Shown here: piece after piece, positions 16,312 through 26,325 of the stretch
Layout: every line of letters starts with the position of its first letter
Position numbering within the stretch: position 1 is the stretch's first letter
Notes under the pieces: model-generated
What the model saw: only the letters and a program-made list of their open reading frames with translations
The model's database searches: none
Told to the model about the DNA's origin: nothing
Source: Nodosilinea sp. P-1105
GTDB lineage: Bacteria; Cyanobacteriota; Cyanobacteriia; Phormidesmidales; Phormidesmidaceae
Assembly: GCF_012911975.1 (NCBI RefSeq)
Contig: NZ_SMDQ01000011.1
Span: 1 to 64,000 of the forward strand
Direction of reading: 5' to 3'
DNA: 64,000 nucleotides
Program-made: the position numbers and the translations under genes

Positions 16312-17088
16312 CTACATTCCCATAATGCAATACCCAGAATCGACATAAAGAATTTGCCCGGTCATGCCGCTCGACAGGTCGCTACATAGAAAAGCGGCGG
16401 TATTGCCCACTTCAGTTTGGGTGACGGTACGTTTTAGGGGAGCTACGGCTTCCACATGGTGAATCATGTCTAAAATGCCGCCCACCGCTGAAGAGGCCAG
16501 GGTACGGATAGGCCCGGCAGAAATGCCATTCACCCGAATGTTATGGGCACCCAGTTCTGAGGCTAGATAACGTACGTTCATTTCCAAGGCCGATTTGGCA
16601 ATGCCCATGACGTTGTAGTTAGGTACAACCCGTGCGCCCCCTAAATAGGTCAGGGTGACAATGCTGCCGCCATCGGTCATTAGAGGCTTGGCGCCTCGGG
16701 CCAGGGTAATTAATGAATAGGCACTGACATCAAGGGCAAGCTGGAAGCCCTGTCGGGAGGTGTTACTAAAGTCGCCAGCCAGATCATCCCGATTGGCAAA
16801 GGCGAGGCAGTGAATCAGGATATCGAGCTTGCCCCATTCTTGCTGAATGGTGTCGAAGACGGCCTGAACCTGGGTTTCGTCTTGCACATTGCAGGGCAAA
16901 AACAGGCTGGGACTGAGGGGCTCCACCAGGGTTTTTACTTTGCTTTCCATCTTCCCTTTTTCGTCGGGCAAATAGGTGACCCCCAGGGTGGCTCCAGCCT
17001 GATGCAGTTGCTGGGCAATGCCCCAGGCGATCGATCGATTGTTGGCAATGCCCGTTACAAGGGCCTTTTTCCCAGTCAGGTCTAGCAT
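16312..17088 (-). CDS. fabI: Enoyl-[acyl-carrier-protein] reductase (NADH)
   Basis: A 258-residue short-chain dehydrogenase of the FabI type, which completes each cycle of fatty-acid elongation by reducing enoyl-ACP. The FabI cofactor motif GIANNRSIAWGIA is at 13-25 and the catalytic Tyr-x6-Lys is in YNVMGIAKSALE. The C terminus SSGMTGQILYVDSGY is typical. Translation begins at ATG 17088. It is divergent from hisA; the 113 bp between them must hold both promoters. Confidence 0.97.
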   Translation of the reverse strand: MLDLTGKKALVTGIANNRSIAWGIAQQLHQAGATLGVTYLPDEKGKMESKVKTLVEPLSPSLFLPCNVQDETQVQAVFDTIQQEWGKLDILIHCLAFANRDDLAGDFSNTSRQGFQLALDVSAYSLITLARGAKPLMTDGGSIVTLTYLGGARVVPNYNVMGIAKSALEMNVRYLASELGAHNIRVNGISAGPIRTLASSAVGGILDMIHHVEAVAPLKRTVTQTEVGNTAAFLCSDLSSGMTGQILYVDSGYCIMGM

Positions 17089-17201
17089 GATTCTCGCTGA
17101 TGATTCGCATTTAGGAGTCTACGGGAATTTGGTACCGGTGAATAGGGGATAGCTCGATAGAATGGATAGGTTGAAAACGAACGCTGTGCTTCTTGCGACC
17201 T

Positions 17202-17975
17202 ATGGACGTTATCCCCGCAATCGATTTGCTTGATGGGCGTTGTGTTCGCCTCTATCAGGGCGACTACGCTCAGTCCCAGGTGTTTGACGATAACCCGGTG
17301 GCGGTGGCTCGACAATGGGTTGACCAGGGGGCAACCCGCCTGCATTTGGTTGACCTGGATGGGGCGAAGTCTGGCCAGCCCGAAAACTGGCAGGCGATTG
17401 AGGCGATCGTGCGGGCGGTGGATGTGCCGGTGCAGGTGGGGGGAGGCTTACGCGATCGCGATCGAGTGGCAGATTTATTTTCCTTGGGGGTGCGCTATGC
17501 CATTCTGGGTACCGCAGCTGTGGACAACCCGAACCTAGTTAGCGACCTCAGCCAAGCGTTCCCCGGTCAAATCATCGTAGGGATCGATGCTCGGGATGGA
17601 AAAGTCGCCACCCGAGGCTGGCTGGAAACCTCTGAGGTGGAAGCCATTGCCCTAGCCCAACAGATGAAGCAACGGGGCGCTGCGGCTGTGATCTACACCG
17701 ATATTCAGCGGGATGGTACCCTCAAAGGCCCCAATATTGAGGCCCTACGGGCCATGGCAGAGGCGGTTTCCATGCCAGTAATCGCCTCTGGGGGGGTAGG
17801 TGCCCTACGAGACCTGTTGAGGCTGCTGCCCCTGGAAGCTCAAGGAGTGGCCGGGGTGATTGTGGGGCGGGCCCTATACACCGGCGATGTGAGTTTGCCA
17901 GAAGCAGTACGGGCGATTGGCAACGGTCGCTGGCAAGATGTGCCCCCATCCCTTGGCGGATCGGCGTTTGCTTAA
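17202..17975 (+). CDS. hisA: Phosphoribosylformimino-5-aminoimidazole carboxamide ribotide isomerase
   Basis: HisA, a 257-residue TIM barrel that performs the Amadori isomerisation in histidine biosynthesis. The N-terminal catalytic Asp is in [15 protein letters not shown] and the second is in [15 protein letters not shown]; phosphate-binding glycines ([14 protein letters not shown]) follow. ATG 17202 is the natural start; a TTG nine bases earlier is in frame. Its TAA stop overlaps the stop of the convergent EamA transporter within TTAA. Confidence 0.97.
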   Translation: MDVIPAIDLLDGRCVRLYQGDYAQSQVFDDNPVAVARQWVDQGATRLHLVDLDGAKSGQPENWQAIEAIVRAVDVPVQVGGGLRDRDRVADLFSLGVRYAILGTAAVDNPNLVSDLSQAFPGQIIVGIDARDGKVATRGWLETSEVEAIALAQQMKQRGAAAVIYTDIQRDGTLKGPNIEALRAMAEAVSMPVIASGGVGALRDLLRLLPLEAQGVAGVIVGRALYTGDVSLPEAVRAIGNGRWQDVPPSLGGSAFA

Positions 17976-18922
17976 GCCTGCCCTGGCTGGGATCGTTCTT
18001 GGCTGAGGGCAACGATGCTAATAACCACCAGTACCATACCCACCATCTGTCGCAGTTGAAGACTCTCTTGCAGCAGAATCCAGGCGATCGCCACAGTAAA
18101 CACCGGGTTACTGACGGCCACAATGGACATAGAAGCAGCCCGCACCAGATGAATGCCGATGTTATAGAACAGTTGACCCAGTAGGGTCAACCCTGCGGTC
18201 ACCAGGCTCAGCAGCCAGAGTAAACCCCACTGACCAGGCGGTACATCGATCTGGATGACCAGTAAGCTGAGGGTCGATAGCAACGCCATCACACTAAAGT
18301 TGATCAGGGTGAAGGGAACAGGGTGGATCTGCCGGAAGCAAATTTGAGCCAAAACCCCCTGGAGCGAATAGGCCACACTGGCCCCCAGGGCGGCCCCAAC
18401 CCCCAGCCACATGGCGTTATCGGTGGACCCCACAAAGCTTGGTACCACCAAGATACTGCCGCAAAGAACACCAGCGGTGACGCCAAGCCGCAGCCGGGTG
18501 GGGCGACTGCCAAATACCCACCAAGATAATAGGCCAGTAATCACAGGGTGCATAAAGAAAAGCACCGTGGCCACCCCGGCTGGAATGCTGGCGATCGCAA
18601 TGAAGAGCAACGCCAGGGCTAGATACAAAAAGCTACTGCTAATCAGTGACAGCTTTAGGGTGCGCCGCTGGGAGGGCTGGGTCAACTGACGCAGAGCCTT
18701 GGTGGTAGAGGGATATAACCGGTAAGACAGCAACACCACCGCTGGTAAAATCAGCAGCGATCGCATCTGGAGCACCAAGAGGGAGTTAGCCAGGGTAGGG
18801 GGGATAAACCCACCCCAGTCGACTTGTCCTAATAGGTTACTTTCTGAAAAAATGACGCGCACGACAACATTTTGCAGGGCCAGGCAAAGTGAACCCAAGA
18901 TCACAATCAGAAATCCCTGCAC
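17972..18922 (-). CDS. EamA/DMT-family membrane transporter
   Basis: 316 residues with ten predicted membrane helices in two homologous halves, the EamA repeat layout of drug/metabolite transporters. The first half contains [20 protein letters not shown] and the second [20 protein letters not shown], both family hallmarks. The start is GTG 18922. Convergent with hisA, sharing overlapping stop codons with no terminator space. The substrate cannot be predicted; some family members export amino acids or purines. Confidence 0.85.
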   Translation of the reverse strand: MQGFLIVILGSLCLALQNVVVRVIFSESNLLGQVDWGGFIPPTLANSLLVLQMRSLLILPAVVLLSYRLYPSTTKALRQLTQPSQRRTLKLSLISSSFLYLALALLFIAIASIPAGVATVLFFMHPVITGLLSWWVFGSRPTRLRLGVTAGVLCGSILVVPSFVGSTDNAMWLGVGAALGASVAYSLQGVLAQICFRQIHPVPFTLINFSVMALLSTLSLLVIQIDVPPGQWGLLWLLSLVTAGLTLLGQLFYNIGIHLVRAASMSIVAVSNPVFTVAIAWILLQESLQLRQMVGMVLVVISIVALSQERSQPGQA

Positions 18923-19050
18923 ACCCTCGCTCCCAAATGAATTGCTATGACCAGCATAAACAAGCTCTAGGGGGCTGGGAACGGCAATTTGTCATTTTTC
19001 CCTGGCTAAGAAGAGATAGTAGATTTCCTTCGGGTGAAATATCATCGTCG

Positions 19051-19122
19051 GGATTCCCCCTGTCCCCCTTAACAAAGGGGGTGCAAGCGCATAACTTAGA
19101 CAGCTACAATCTGGGGGAATCC
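19051..19122. repeat. Inverted-repeat element with nested hairpin
   Basis: GGATTCCCCC (19051) is matched by GGGGGAATCC (19113). Inside lies a second hairpin, CCCCCTT AACA AAGGGGG. This is the form of a common cyanobacterial intergenic repeat. It sits in the spacer between the EamA gene and purQ, and could serve as a terminator. Confidence 0.75.
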
Positions 19123-19175
19123 AGAACTCGGCCAAGGCGTACCTCACTCAATCGGGAATCGCTACATAGCCGCAG

Positions 19176-19871
19176 TTAGGCCGCCGCCAGAGTCTTGAGG
19201 AGCCCTTGAAACATAGGCAGGCCATCTGTGCCGCCAACAAGCGCATCAGCAGCCCGTTCGGGGTGAGGCATCAGCCCCAGCACATTGCCCTGGCGGTTAC
19301 AGATGCCAGCAATGTTATGGAGCGACCCATTGGGGTTTTGAGATGGATCGACAAGGCCGTCCGGGCCACAGTAGCGAAAGACAATCTGATCATGGGCTTC
19401 TAGGTCCGCCAGGGTGGCGTCGTCGGCATAGTAGCAGCCTTCCCCATGGGCAATGGGCAGGGTAATCACCTGGTGGGGATCATAGCCCTGGGTCCAAACT
19501 AAGTCGGTACGCTCTACCCGCAGAGGTACGCGATCGCAGATAAACCGCATATCCCGATTACGCATCAGCGCCCCAGGCAGCAACCCCATCTCGGTCAAAA
19601 TTTGAAAGCCGTTGCAGATGCCCAGTACAGGCTTGCCCTGGTTAGCGTGCTCGACGGTAGCTTGCATAGCAGGAGAAAACCGGGCGATCGCCCCACACCG
19701 CAGATAGTCCCCATAGCTAAACCCCCCAGGCACCACCACCACATCGATATCGTCCAGGTCGCTGTCCTCGTGCCAGACCATGCGGGTAGGCTGCTGTAAG
19801 ATATCGCGGGTCACATAGGCCACGTCGCGATCGCAGTTAGCACCAGGGAAGACAATGATACCGAATTTCAT
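19176..19871 (-). CDS. purQ: Phosphoribosylformylglycinamidine synthase subunit PurQ (glutaminase)
   Basis: A 231-residue class I glutamine amidotransferase that supplies ammonia to PurL for FGAM formation. The nucleophile Cys is in GICNGFQIL and the His/Glu of the triad in MPHPERAAD. The start MKFGIIVFPGANCDRD is standard. No ribosome-binding site is visible before ATG 19871; instead, G/T-rich repeat DNA (19880-20150) separates it from purS upstream. In many cyanobacteria purS and purQ are close together, so the repeats have widened this gap. Confidence 0.96.
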   Translation of the reverse strand: MKFGIIVFPGANCDRDVAYVTRDILQQPTRMVWHEDSDLDDIDVVVVPGGFSYGDYLRCGAIARFSPAMQATVEHANQGKPVLGICNGFQILTEMGLLPGALMRNRDMRFICDRVPLRVERTDLVWTQGYDPHQVITLPIAHGEGCYYADDATLADLEAHDQIVFRYCGPDGLVDPSQNPNGSLHNIAGICNRQGNVLGLMPHPERAADALVGGTDGLPMFQGLLKTLAAA

Positions 19872-20254
19872 GGGAGGGAGTGGGGGAGTGATGGGGTGGG
19901 GGAGGTGGATGGGTGGATGGGTAGGGAGGTGGAGTGATGAGGAGGTGGGGGAGATGGGGAAGGTGGGGACGTAGGGGCGGACCGATGTGTCCGCCCTGGG
20001 GGGAATGGTAACGGGGGTAGATGGGTGGATGGGTGGATGGGTTGGGGAAGGTGCGGACCGATGTGTCCGCCCTGGGGGGAATGGTAATGGGGGGATTCGG
20101 AGGAGGCGGGGACGTAGGGACGAACCTGGGTGTCCGCCCTGGGGAGGGATTCAGTCTCAGCATCCCCTCCTGGGAGGGGCAGGGGTGGGTTATCTAGCCT
20201 GACACCTATCTCCTGTCTCCTGACACCTATCTCCTGTCCCCTATCCCCTACCCC
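19872..20254. repeat. Repeat-filled spacer between purS and purQ
   Basis: The 383 bp hold three copies of a palindromic repeat (GGGCGGACCGATGTGTCCGC core) at about 19971-20011, 20050-20087 and 20114-20152. They also hold low-complexity GGTGGATGGGTGGATGGG tracts and CTGACACCTATCTCCTG repeats near 20200. No gene or promoter is evident. Inverted relatives lie at 26077-26330. Confidence 0.85.
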
Positions 20255-20515
20255 TCAAGCCGCAGCCAAGGCTTGCAGTTCAAACCGATAGTTTTCAATC
20301 ACCGGGTTAGCCAGGAGTTGATCGCACATGCGATCGAGTTGCTGGGTAGCGGCGGCTTCGGTATCTGCTTGCAGGGTGAGTTCGATGTATTTACCAATGC
20401 GCACCTGGTCCACATTGTCGTAACCCATGTGGGCCAGGCCAGATTGCACGGCGGTCCCGGCTGGGTCTAATACAGACGGGCGCAGGGTGACGTAGATGCG
20501 AGCACTATAGTGGGG
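20255..20515 (-). CDS. purS: Phosphoribosylformylglycinamidine synthase subunit PurS
   Basis: PurS is the small bridging subunit of the PurLQS complex. From GTG 20515 it is 86 residues, in the family's range of 80-90, beginning PHYSARIYVTLRPSVLDPAG, the typical N terminus; GGAG lies six bases upstream. An ATG at 20551 would add 12 residues not found in the family. The motif GTAVQSGLAHMG is diagnostic. It precedes purQ on the same strand, with a repeat-rich spacer between. It is divergent from zur. Confidence 0.94.
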   Translation of the reverse strand, partial: PHYSARIYVTLRPSVLDPAGTAVQSGLAHMGYDNVDQVRIGKYIELTLQADTEAAATQQLDRMCDQLLANPVIENYRFELQALAAA

Positions 20516-20571
20516 CACAGCGAGCTCCAGCTGGGGGTAGAAAACCAGCATAAATCAATAACCTCATCATC

Positions 20572-20586
20572 CTACCGTATCGGTAG
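20572..20586. promoter_or_regulatory. Perfect palindrome in the purS-zur promoter region, possible operator
   Basis: CTACCG TAT CGGTAG is a perfect 15-bp inverted repeat between the divergent purS and zur genes. A TAAAAT-like -10 element (about 20591) lies directly after it, so it covers the -35 to -15 region of a zur promoter, a good place for repression. It differs from the usual Zur box (TGATAATNATTATCA type), so the binding protein is uncertain. Confidence 0.4.
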
Positions 20587-20620
20587 ATTGATAAAATGGA
20601 AGCAAATCGAGTGATCCAGC

Positions 20621-21028
20621 ATGGTGCGACGAACCCGCAATCAAGACAAAATTTTGACAGCCTTAAAAGGGCAAGATCAGCCAATCTCTGCCCAAGAGCT
20701 GTATATGCAGCTGCGGCAAGCGGGCCATTCTATGGGGCTAGCCACAGTGTATCGCTCCCTGGATGCTTTGAAATTAGAGGGAGCGGTGCAAATGCGCACA
20801 TTGCCCTCGGGGGAGTCAGTTTACAGCCTGCCCCAGGAAGATCGCCATCACCTCACCTGCTTGCAGTGCGGCAATACCATTGCCATTGACGAATGCCCGG
20901 TGCACGACCTAGAACGTCAGCTTAACCAGGCCCATAAGTTCAAGATTTTCTATCACACCCTAGAGTTTTTTGGCCTTTGCCCCCAGTGTCAGGGCCAGAT
21001 GGCCGTAGTGGAGTCATCTGTGACTTAG
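20621..21028 (+). CDS. zur: Zinc uptake regulator Zur (Fur family, FurB-like)
   Basis: A 135-residue Fur-family repressor. The N-terminal winged helix includes SMGLATVYRSLDALKLEGAVQ and the C terminus has two CxxC zinc sites, CLQCG and CPQCQ. The recognition helix (GLATVYRSLDAL) and the HHLTCLQCG and FKIFYHTLEFFGLC segments closely match cyanobacterial Zur (FurB of Anabaena) as I remember it. It should repress zinc-import genes when zinc is ample. The start is ATG 20621. No zinc transporter is adjacent, so its regulon is elsewhere. Confidence 0.85.
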   Translation: MVRRTRNQDKILTALKGQDQPISAQELYMQLRQAGHSMGLATVYRSLDALKLEGAVQMRTLPSGESVYSLPQEDRHHLTCLQCGNTIAIDECPVHDLERQLNQAHKFKIFYHTLEFFGLCPQCQGQMAVVESSVT

Positions 21029-22641
<1,613 letters not shown>

Positions 22642-22669
22642 GCATCTTCTAAAAAGTTGGCTCCCCAGT

Positions 22670-22687
22670 GGTGGGCACCTGCCCACC
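22670..22687. repeat. GTGGGCA-type palindrome
   Basis: GGTGGGCA CC TGCCCACC, 29 bp after eno. It belongs to a family of GGTGGGCA/TGCCCACC palindromes found also at 29806, 35595 and, more diverged, 57041. It may help end eno transcription. Confidence 0.75.
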
Positions 22688-22815
22688 GTCGACTGGATTT
22701 CCGAGCTATAAAGCCATTTGGCAATGGCTCAGGCAGAAGTGCCAAGTCGAGGTAGAGTACAAAACGGTATAAAGGATATATACAAGGACGCGAGCATTAA
22801 GCTGATCATAGAGTC

Positions 22816-23352
22816 GTGGCCATTTATCTTTCTTCACATCATCACGACGCCATGGTGGCGGCCGCAGTAGACGCCTATCCCCAGGAATGCTGCGGCTTAA
22901 TCCTTGGGCAACGGGAGTTGGATAACAATCGCTGCGATCATCCCCAACCGGAGGACGACGATCGCCAAGTCCTAGACATCGTCCCGGTGGCCAATGCCTG
23001 GGAGCCCTCGCTGCTGGACGATACCGACCCCAGTGGTACAGCTGAAGCAGGCCATGGGCGGCGCGATCGCTACTGGATTGACCCTACCGTAATGCTGGGG
23101 GTACAAAAGTCTGCGCGGCAGCAGCAGCTAGAGATTATCGGCATTTACCATTCTCACCCGGACCATCCAGCGGTACCCTCAGAATGCGATCGCACCCTAG
23201 CCTGGCCCATCTACTCCTACGTCATTCTCTCAGTACAGCTAGGCACCGTTGCCGATCTAACCAGTTGGCGACTTGGCCCCCAGCAGCAATTTCAGCCCGA
23301 GCCCGTGAAAATCATCGGCACATCTGCCAACAACAGCCCATTCTTGTCCTAA
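22816..23352 (+). CDS. JAMM/MPN+ metallopeptidase (M67 family)
   Basis: A 178-residue zinc peptidase of the Mov34/JAB1/PAD1 type. The metal site is HSHPDHPAVPSECD (H-x-H ... S-x2-D) with the upstream catalytic Glu in YPQECCGLILG. Bacterial members trim the C terminus of ubiquitin-like sulfur carriers to expose Gly-Gly, or remove them. It starts at GTG 22816 and lies 76 bp before a MoeB-type activating enzyme, which supports a joint sulfur-carrier pathway. A middle insertion (about residues 38-75, rich in Asp) is longer than in minimal family members. Confidence 0.87.
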   Translation: MAIYLSSHHHDAMVAAAVDAYPQECCGLILGQRELDNNRCDHPQPEDDDRQVLDIVPVANAWEPSLLDDTDPSGTAEAGHGRRDRYWIDPTVMLGVQKSARQQQLEIIGIYHSHPDHPAVPSECDRTLAWPIYSYVILSVQLGTVADLTSWRLGPQQQFQPEPVKIIGTSANNSPFLS

Positions 23353-23428
23353 GCTGAAGAGATGTGTGATTTCGGTATTGCCCCGTACCGTTTCCGTTTG
23401 CACTCATCACATTTCCGCCCTGGAGACC

Positions 23429-24601
23429 ATGCTCAACCCTAACCTAGACGACATCCAACTCACCAAAGAGGAGTACGAGCGCTACTCCCGCCACATTATT
23501 TTGCCGGAAGTGGGCCTAGACGGGCAGAAGAAGCTCAAAGCCGCCAGTGTGCTCTGTGTGGGCACGGGTGGGTTGGGCTCTCCGCTGCTGCTGTACCTGG
23601 CCGCCGCTGGCATTGGCCGCATCGGCATTGTTGACTTTGATCTGGTCGATCAATCCAACCTGCATCGCCAGGTGATCCACAGCGAGTCGTGGGTTGGCAA
23701 GCCCAAGATTGAGTCCGCCAAAGGCCGCATCCTGGAAATCAACCCCCACTGCCAGGTGGATCTCTACGAAACCCGGCTCAACGCCGATAACGCCCTCGAT
23801 ATCTTCAAAGACTACGATGTGGTGGTGGATGGCACCGACAACTTCCCGACTCGTTACCTGGTCAACGATGCCTGCGTGCTGCTGAATAAGCCCAACGTCT
23901 ACGGCTCGATCTTTCGGTTTGAAGGCCAGGCCACCGTCTTCAACTACCAGGATGGCCCCAACTACCGCGATCTATACCCCGAGCCCCCACCGCCGGGGCT
24001 GGTCCCCTCCTGTGCCGAGGGCGGCGTGCTAGGGGTACTGCCGGGGATCATTGGCGTGATCCAGGCAAACGAAACCATCAAGGTGATTTTGGGGGTGGGT
24101 AATACCCTTAGCGGTCGGCTGCTGCTCTACAACGCCCTGGATATGACTTTCCGGGAACTGAAGCTACGGCCTAACCCGGTGCGTCCCGTGATCGATAAGT
24201 TGATTGACTACGACATGTTCTGCGGCATTCCCCAGGCCCAGGAAGAAGCCCAAAAGGCCCTGGCTGAGATTCCTGAAATGACGGTCACCGAACTGAAGCA
24301 GGTGCTAGACCAGGGCGACAAGGATGTGCTGCTGCTGGATGTCCGTAACCCCAATGAATATGAGATTGCCAAAATTCCTGGGTCGGTGCTGGTACCCCTG
24401 CCCGATATTGAAAATGGCGATGGGGTGGATCAGGTGAAAAACCTGGTCAATGGCCACAAGCTGATTGTCCACTGCAAGATGGGCGGTCGTTCGGCCAAGG
24501 CTCTGGGTATCCTCAAGCAGCACGGCATTGCAGGCACCAATGTCAAAGGCGGCATCACCGCCTGGAGCAAAGAGGTAGATCCCTCAGTACCGGAATACTA
24601 A
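23429..24601 (+). CDS. moeB: MoeB/ThiF-type activating enzyme with C-terminal rhodanese domain
   Basis: 390 residues from ATG 23429 (MLNPNLDDIQLTKEEYERYS). The N-terminal E1-like domain has the ATP loop GTGGLGSPLL, and the candidate catalytic Cys is in VPSCAEGGVLGV. The C-terminal third is a rhodanese domain with the active Cys loop CKMGGRS. Such fused enzymes adenylate and then thiolate the C terminus of MoaD/ThiS-like carriers for molybdopterin, thiamine or cysteine synthesis. A linked JAMM peptidase is upstream; no carrier gene is adjacent. A strong terminator follows at 24638. Confidence 0.93.
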   Translation: MLNPNLDDIQLTKEEYERYSRHIILPEVGLDGQKKLKAASVLCVGTGGLGSPLLLYLAAAGIGRIGIVDFDLVDQSNLHRQVIHSESWVGKPKIESAKGRILEINPHCQVDLYETRLNADNALDIFKDYDVVVDGTDNFPTRYLVNDACVLLNKPNVYGSIFRFEGQATVFNYQDGPNYRDLYPEPPPPGLVPSCAEGGVLGVLPGIIGVIQANETIKVILGVGNTLSGRLLLYNALDMTFRELKLRPNPVRPVIDKLIDYDMFCGIPQAQEEAQKALAEIPEMTVTELKQVLDQGDKDVLLLDVRNPNEYEIAKIPGSVLVPLPDIENGDGVDQVKNLVNGHKLIVHCKMGGRSAKALGILKQHGIAGTNVKGGITAWSKEVDPSVPEY

Positions 24602-24637
24602 GCCGGTCCAGGTCAGGGTTAACCCCCAGACCCCGTT

Positions 24638-24665
24638 GCCCTGATGGAAATGTTTCCATCAGGGC
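24638..24665. terminator. Strong intrinsic terminator after the MoeB-type gene
   Basis: GCCCTGATGGAAA and TTTCCATCAGGGC form a perfect 13-bp stem with a 2-base loop, 37 bp after the stop codon. A T-containing stretch (ATTCTGTTTAA) follows. Symmetry lets it also act on the opposite strand. Confidence 0.8.
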
Positions 24666-24730
24666 ATTCTGTTTAAAGGCTCGGCCCTCAGCTCAGACCT
24701 GCCATCCGCTAAACTTGAAGTACCGGGTAT

Positions 24731-25201
24731 ATGACTGCTTGGCTCAACTTTTTATCTCTGATTCCAGCTACGGTCCTGACACTGCTGCTGATCAGCATTG
24801 CCTTTCTGCGTTTCTACAATGAACAAGATTTCACCTTCCTCGGACTCATCGCCAACCCCCGCATCTGGAGCAACCTGTGGTGAGCTTGTCGAATCCACCG
24901 GCTCACCATGGCGGCCTTCGTGGCTGCGGTTGCTAATTTCGGCGTTGAGTGGGACCGTCGAAACCGAGAGGCAAACCGCCTGGCTGAAGCAGCACAACGC
25001 CGAATTGAGGAAGAGCAACGCCGGGTTGAGGAAGAGCAACGCCGAGTTGAGGAACAAGAACAAGCAACTCGCCGAGCTGCAGTCGAAGTTGAACGAGATC
25101 TTGCACTCTTAAGCTATCTGGTTGCTCCCTCTGCCGAAAATCAGCGCAAGCTGGGCCTGGTATTAGCAGTTTTGGATGACTACCGCAACGCCCTCAGTTG
25201 A
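24731..25201 (+). pseudogene. Membrane/coiled-coil protein gene split by a 27-bp palindromic insertion
   Basis: The frame begins at ATG 24731 (MTAWLNFLSLIPATVLTLLL), crosses an N-terminal membrane helix, and reaches ANPRIWSNLW at TGA 24881. In the same frame it resumes at ATG 24908 with MAAFVAAVANFGVEWDRRNR, followed by a charged coiled coil (RRIEEEQRRVEEEQRR) and a C-terminal helix to 25201. The break is exactly 27 bp of a hairpin-forming sequence carrying the TGA. Removing it restores one continuous protein of about 147 residues. The second part lacks a ribosome-binding site. The gene is either broken or makes two peptides. Function unknown. Confidence 0.7.
24881..24907. repeat. 27-bp palindromic insertion carrying an in-frame stop
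   Basis: The insertion begins TGAGCTTGTCGAA and ends CCGGCTCACC. With flanking bases TGG on the left and ATGG on the right, it folds as GGTGAGC / GCTCACC around a 15-nt loop. The arm TTCGACAAGCTCA (reverse strand) is a motif I recall as dispersed in many bacterial genomes. A degenerate relative may lie at 35333 (ACTTGTCGAAGTA). Confidence 0.7.
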
Positions 25202-25362
25202 TCGGGATAGGAGAAGCACTATAGACCAGGTCCAGACAGACCAGGTCCAGACCTGGAGTTTTCCCAGGCAAATCTCCAGGTTTAGGACTTGGATTTGGTT
25301 TAGTCCGTTATTTCCCAGGCTTGTTATCATCAAGCACGGGTTCCTTGAGGGAGGATGGACGA

Positions 25363-25944
25363 ATGGTGGCGTGGTTTAGCCGAAGTGTCGGACTGGGGAT
25401 TGTGACCCTGGGGTTGCTGGCCCCCCCTGCGATCGCATTACCAGGGCAGTCGGTGCGAGTTGTCGAGACCTGGATACGTAATAACCCAACCCTGCGGCCT
25501 CGCCCCAACGAACGTTTGACCATTAATCGGGTGGCGGCACCGGGCCAGCGGTTTATCTTTCAGGCGTCTGTGTTTCCAGTCACGGGGGTACAACCCGATG
25601 TTAACCGCCGCACCATTCGCACCGAGCGATTTACCTTTGTCGATCACGCTAATCCGATTACCAGCGATCGCCTGGAAGAGTCCCTGCGGCTGATCTATGG
25701 TCCTGAGGTGTTCAACGACTATCGCCAGGCAGAAGAGTTGTTTCGCTATCCCCTGCGGGCTGGCACGGCGGCCACCGAGAATCCCAACCTGCGGCTGCGC
25801 GGCCATGTGCGGCAGGGGGAACAATTTGCCTACTGGCAAGAACTGGCCTACGACCAGGAAGGCAACGCCTATCTGGGTCGGATGGCGGTGCTGCTGAAAG
25901 CGGATCTGCCGCTGCTACAGGCCCACCTGATCGGTGACGAATGA
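25363..25944 (+). CDS. Exported hypothetical protein
   Basis: 193 residues from ATG 25363, supported by GAGG eight bases upstream. A signal peptide is clear: MVAWFSRSVGLGIVTLGLLA, then a cleavage site after AIALP. The mature domain is alpha/beta, with no cysteines. I do not recognise it. It contains RTIRTERFTFVDHANP and the tyrosine-rich segments RLIYGPEVFNDYRQ and FAYWQELAYDQEG. It is probably periplasmic or secreted. It is followed by a repeat-rich spacer. Confidence 0.65.
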   Translation: MVAWFSRSVGLGIVTLGLLAPPAIALPGQSVRVVETWIRNNPTLRPRPNERLTINRVAAPGQRFIFQASVFPVTGVQPDVNRRTIRTERFTFVDHANPITSDRLEESLRLIYGPEVFNDYRQAEELFRYPLRAGTAATENPNLRLRGHVRQGEQFAYWQELAYDQEGNAYLGRMAVLLKADLPLLQAHLIGDE

Positions 25945-26325
25945 ATCTACACCCCAATCGTGGGTTACGGCGGTGACTCAGGTGACCTGCGATCGCCCTA
26001 ACCCCGCCCACCTAACCCACGCTACGACTTCAAAATATCCTGCGGGGAGGGCAAAGCCTTCCAAAATCTAAAATTCCCCTCCGCTCCCATTCCTCGCTAG
26101 GGCGGACACATAGGTCCGCCCCTACGCCACCTTCCCTACCCTCCGGGAAGCCGCTCCGTGTCTACACCTGATCCCCTACCGGTGCATTGCGGCCTCAGGT
26201 TGACCGCCGATACCCAGACTCTGGCCGCTAATGCACCCTACGGCTTCAATTCAAAACCCAAAACCTAAAATCTAAAATTCCCCTCCGTTCCCATTCATTG
26301 CCAGGACGGACACACAGGTCCGCCC
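25945..26325. repeat. Repeat-rich spacer with two palindromic repeat copies
   Basis: 381 bp without a gene. Two copies of a direct repeat (ATCTAAAATTCCCCTCCG onward, ending GGTCCGCCCCTAC) lie at about 26067-26125 and 26269-26328. Each contains the palindrome GGCGGACACATAGGTCCGCC or a close variant, the inverse of the repeats between purS and purQ. The second copy runs into the 3' end of the next gene. Confidence 0.85.

Noticed and set aside
17972-17975. Overlapping stop codons of hisA and the EamA gene as a frameshift or fusion
   Set aside because: Both proteins have complete normal C termini; TTAA simply serves as a stop on both strands.
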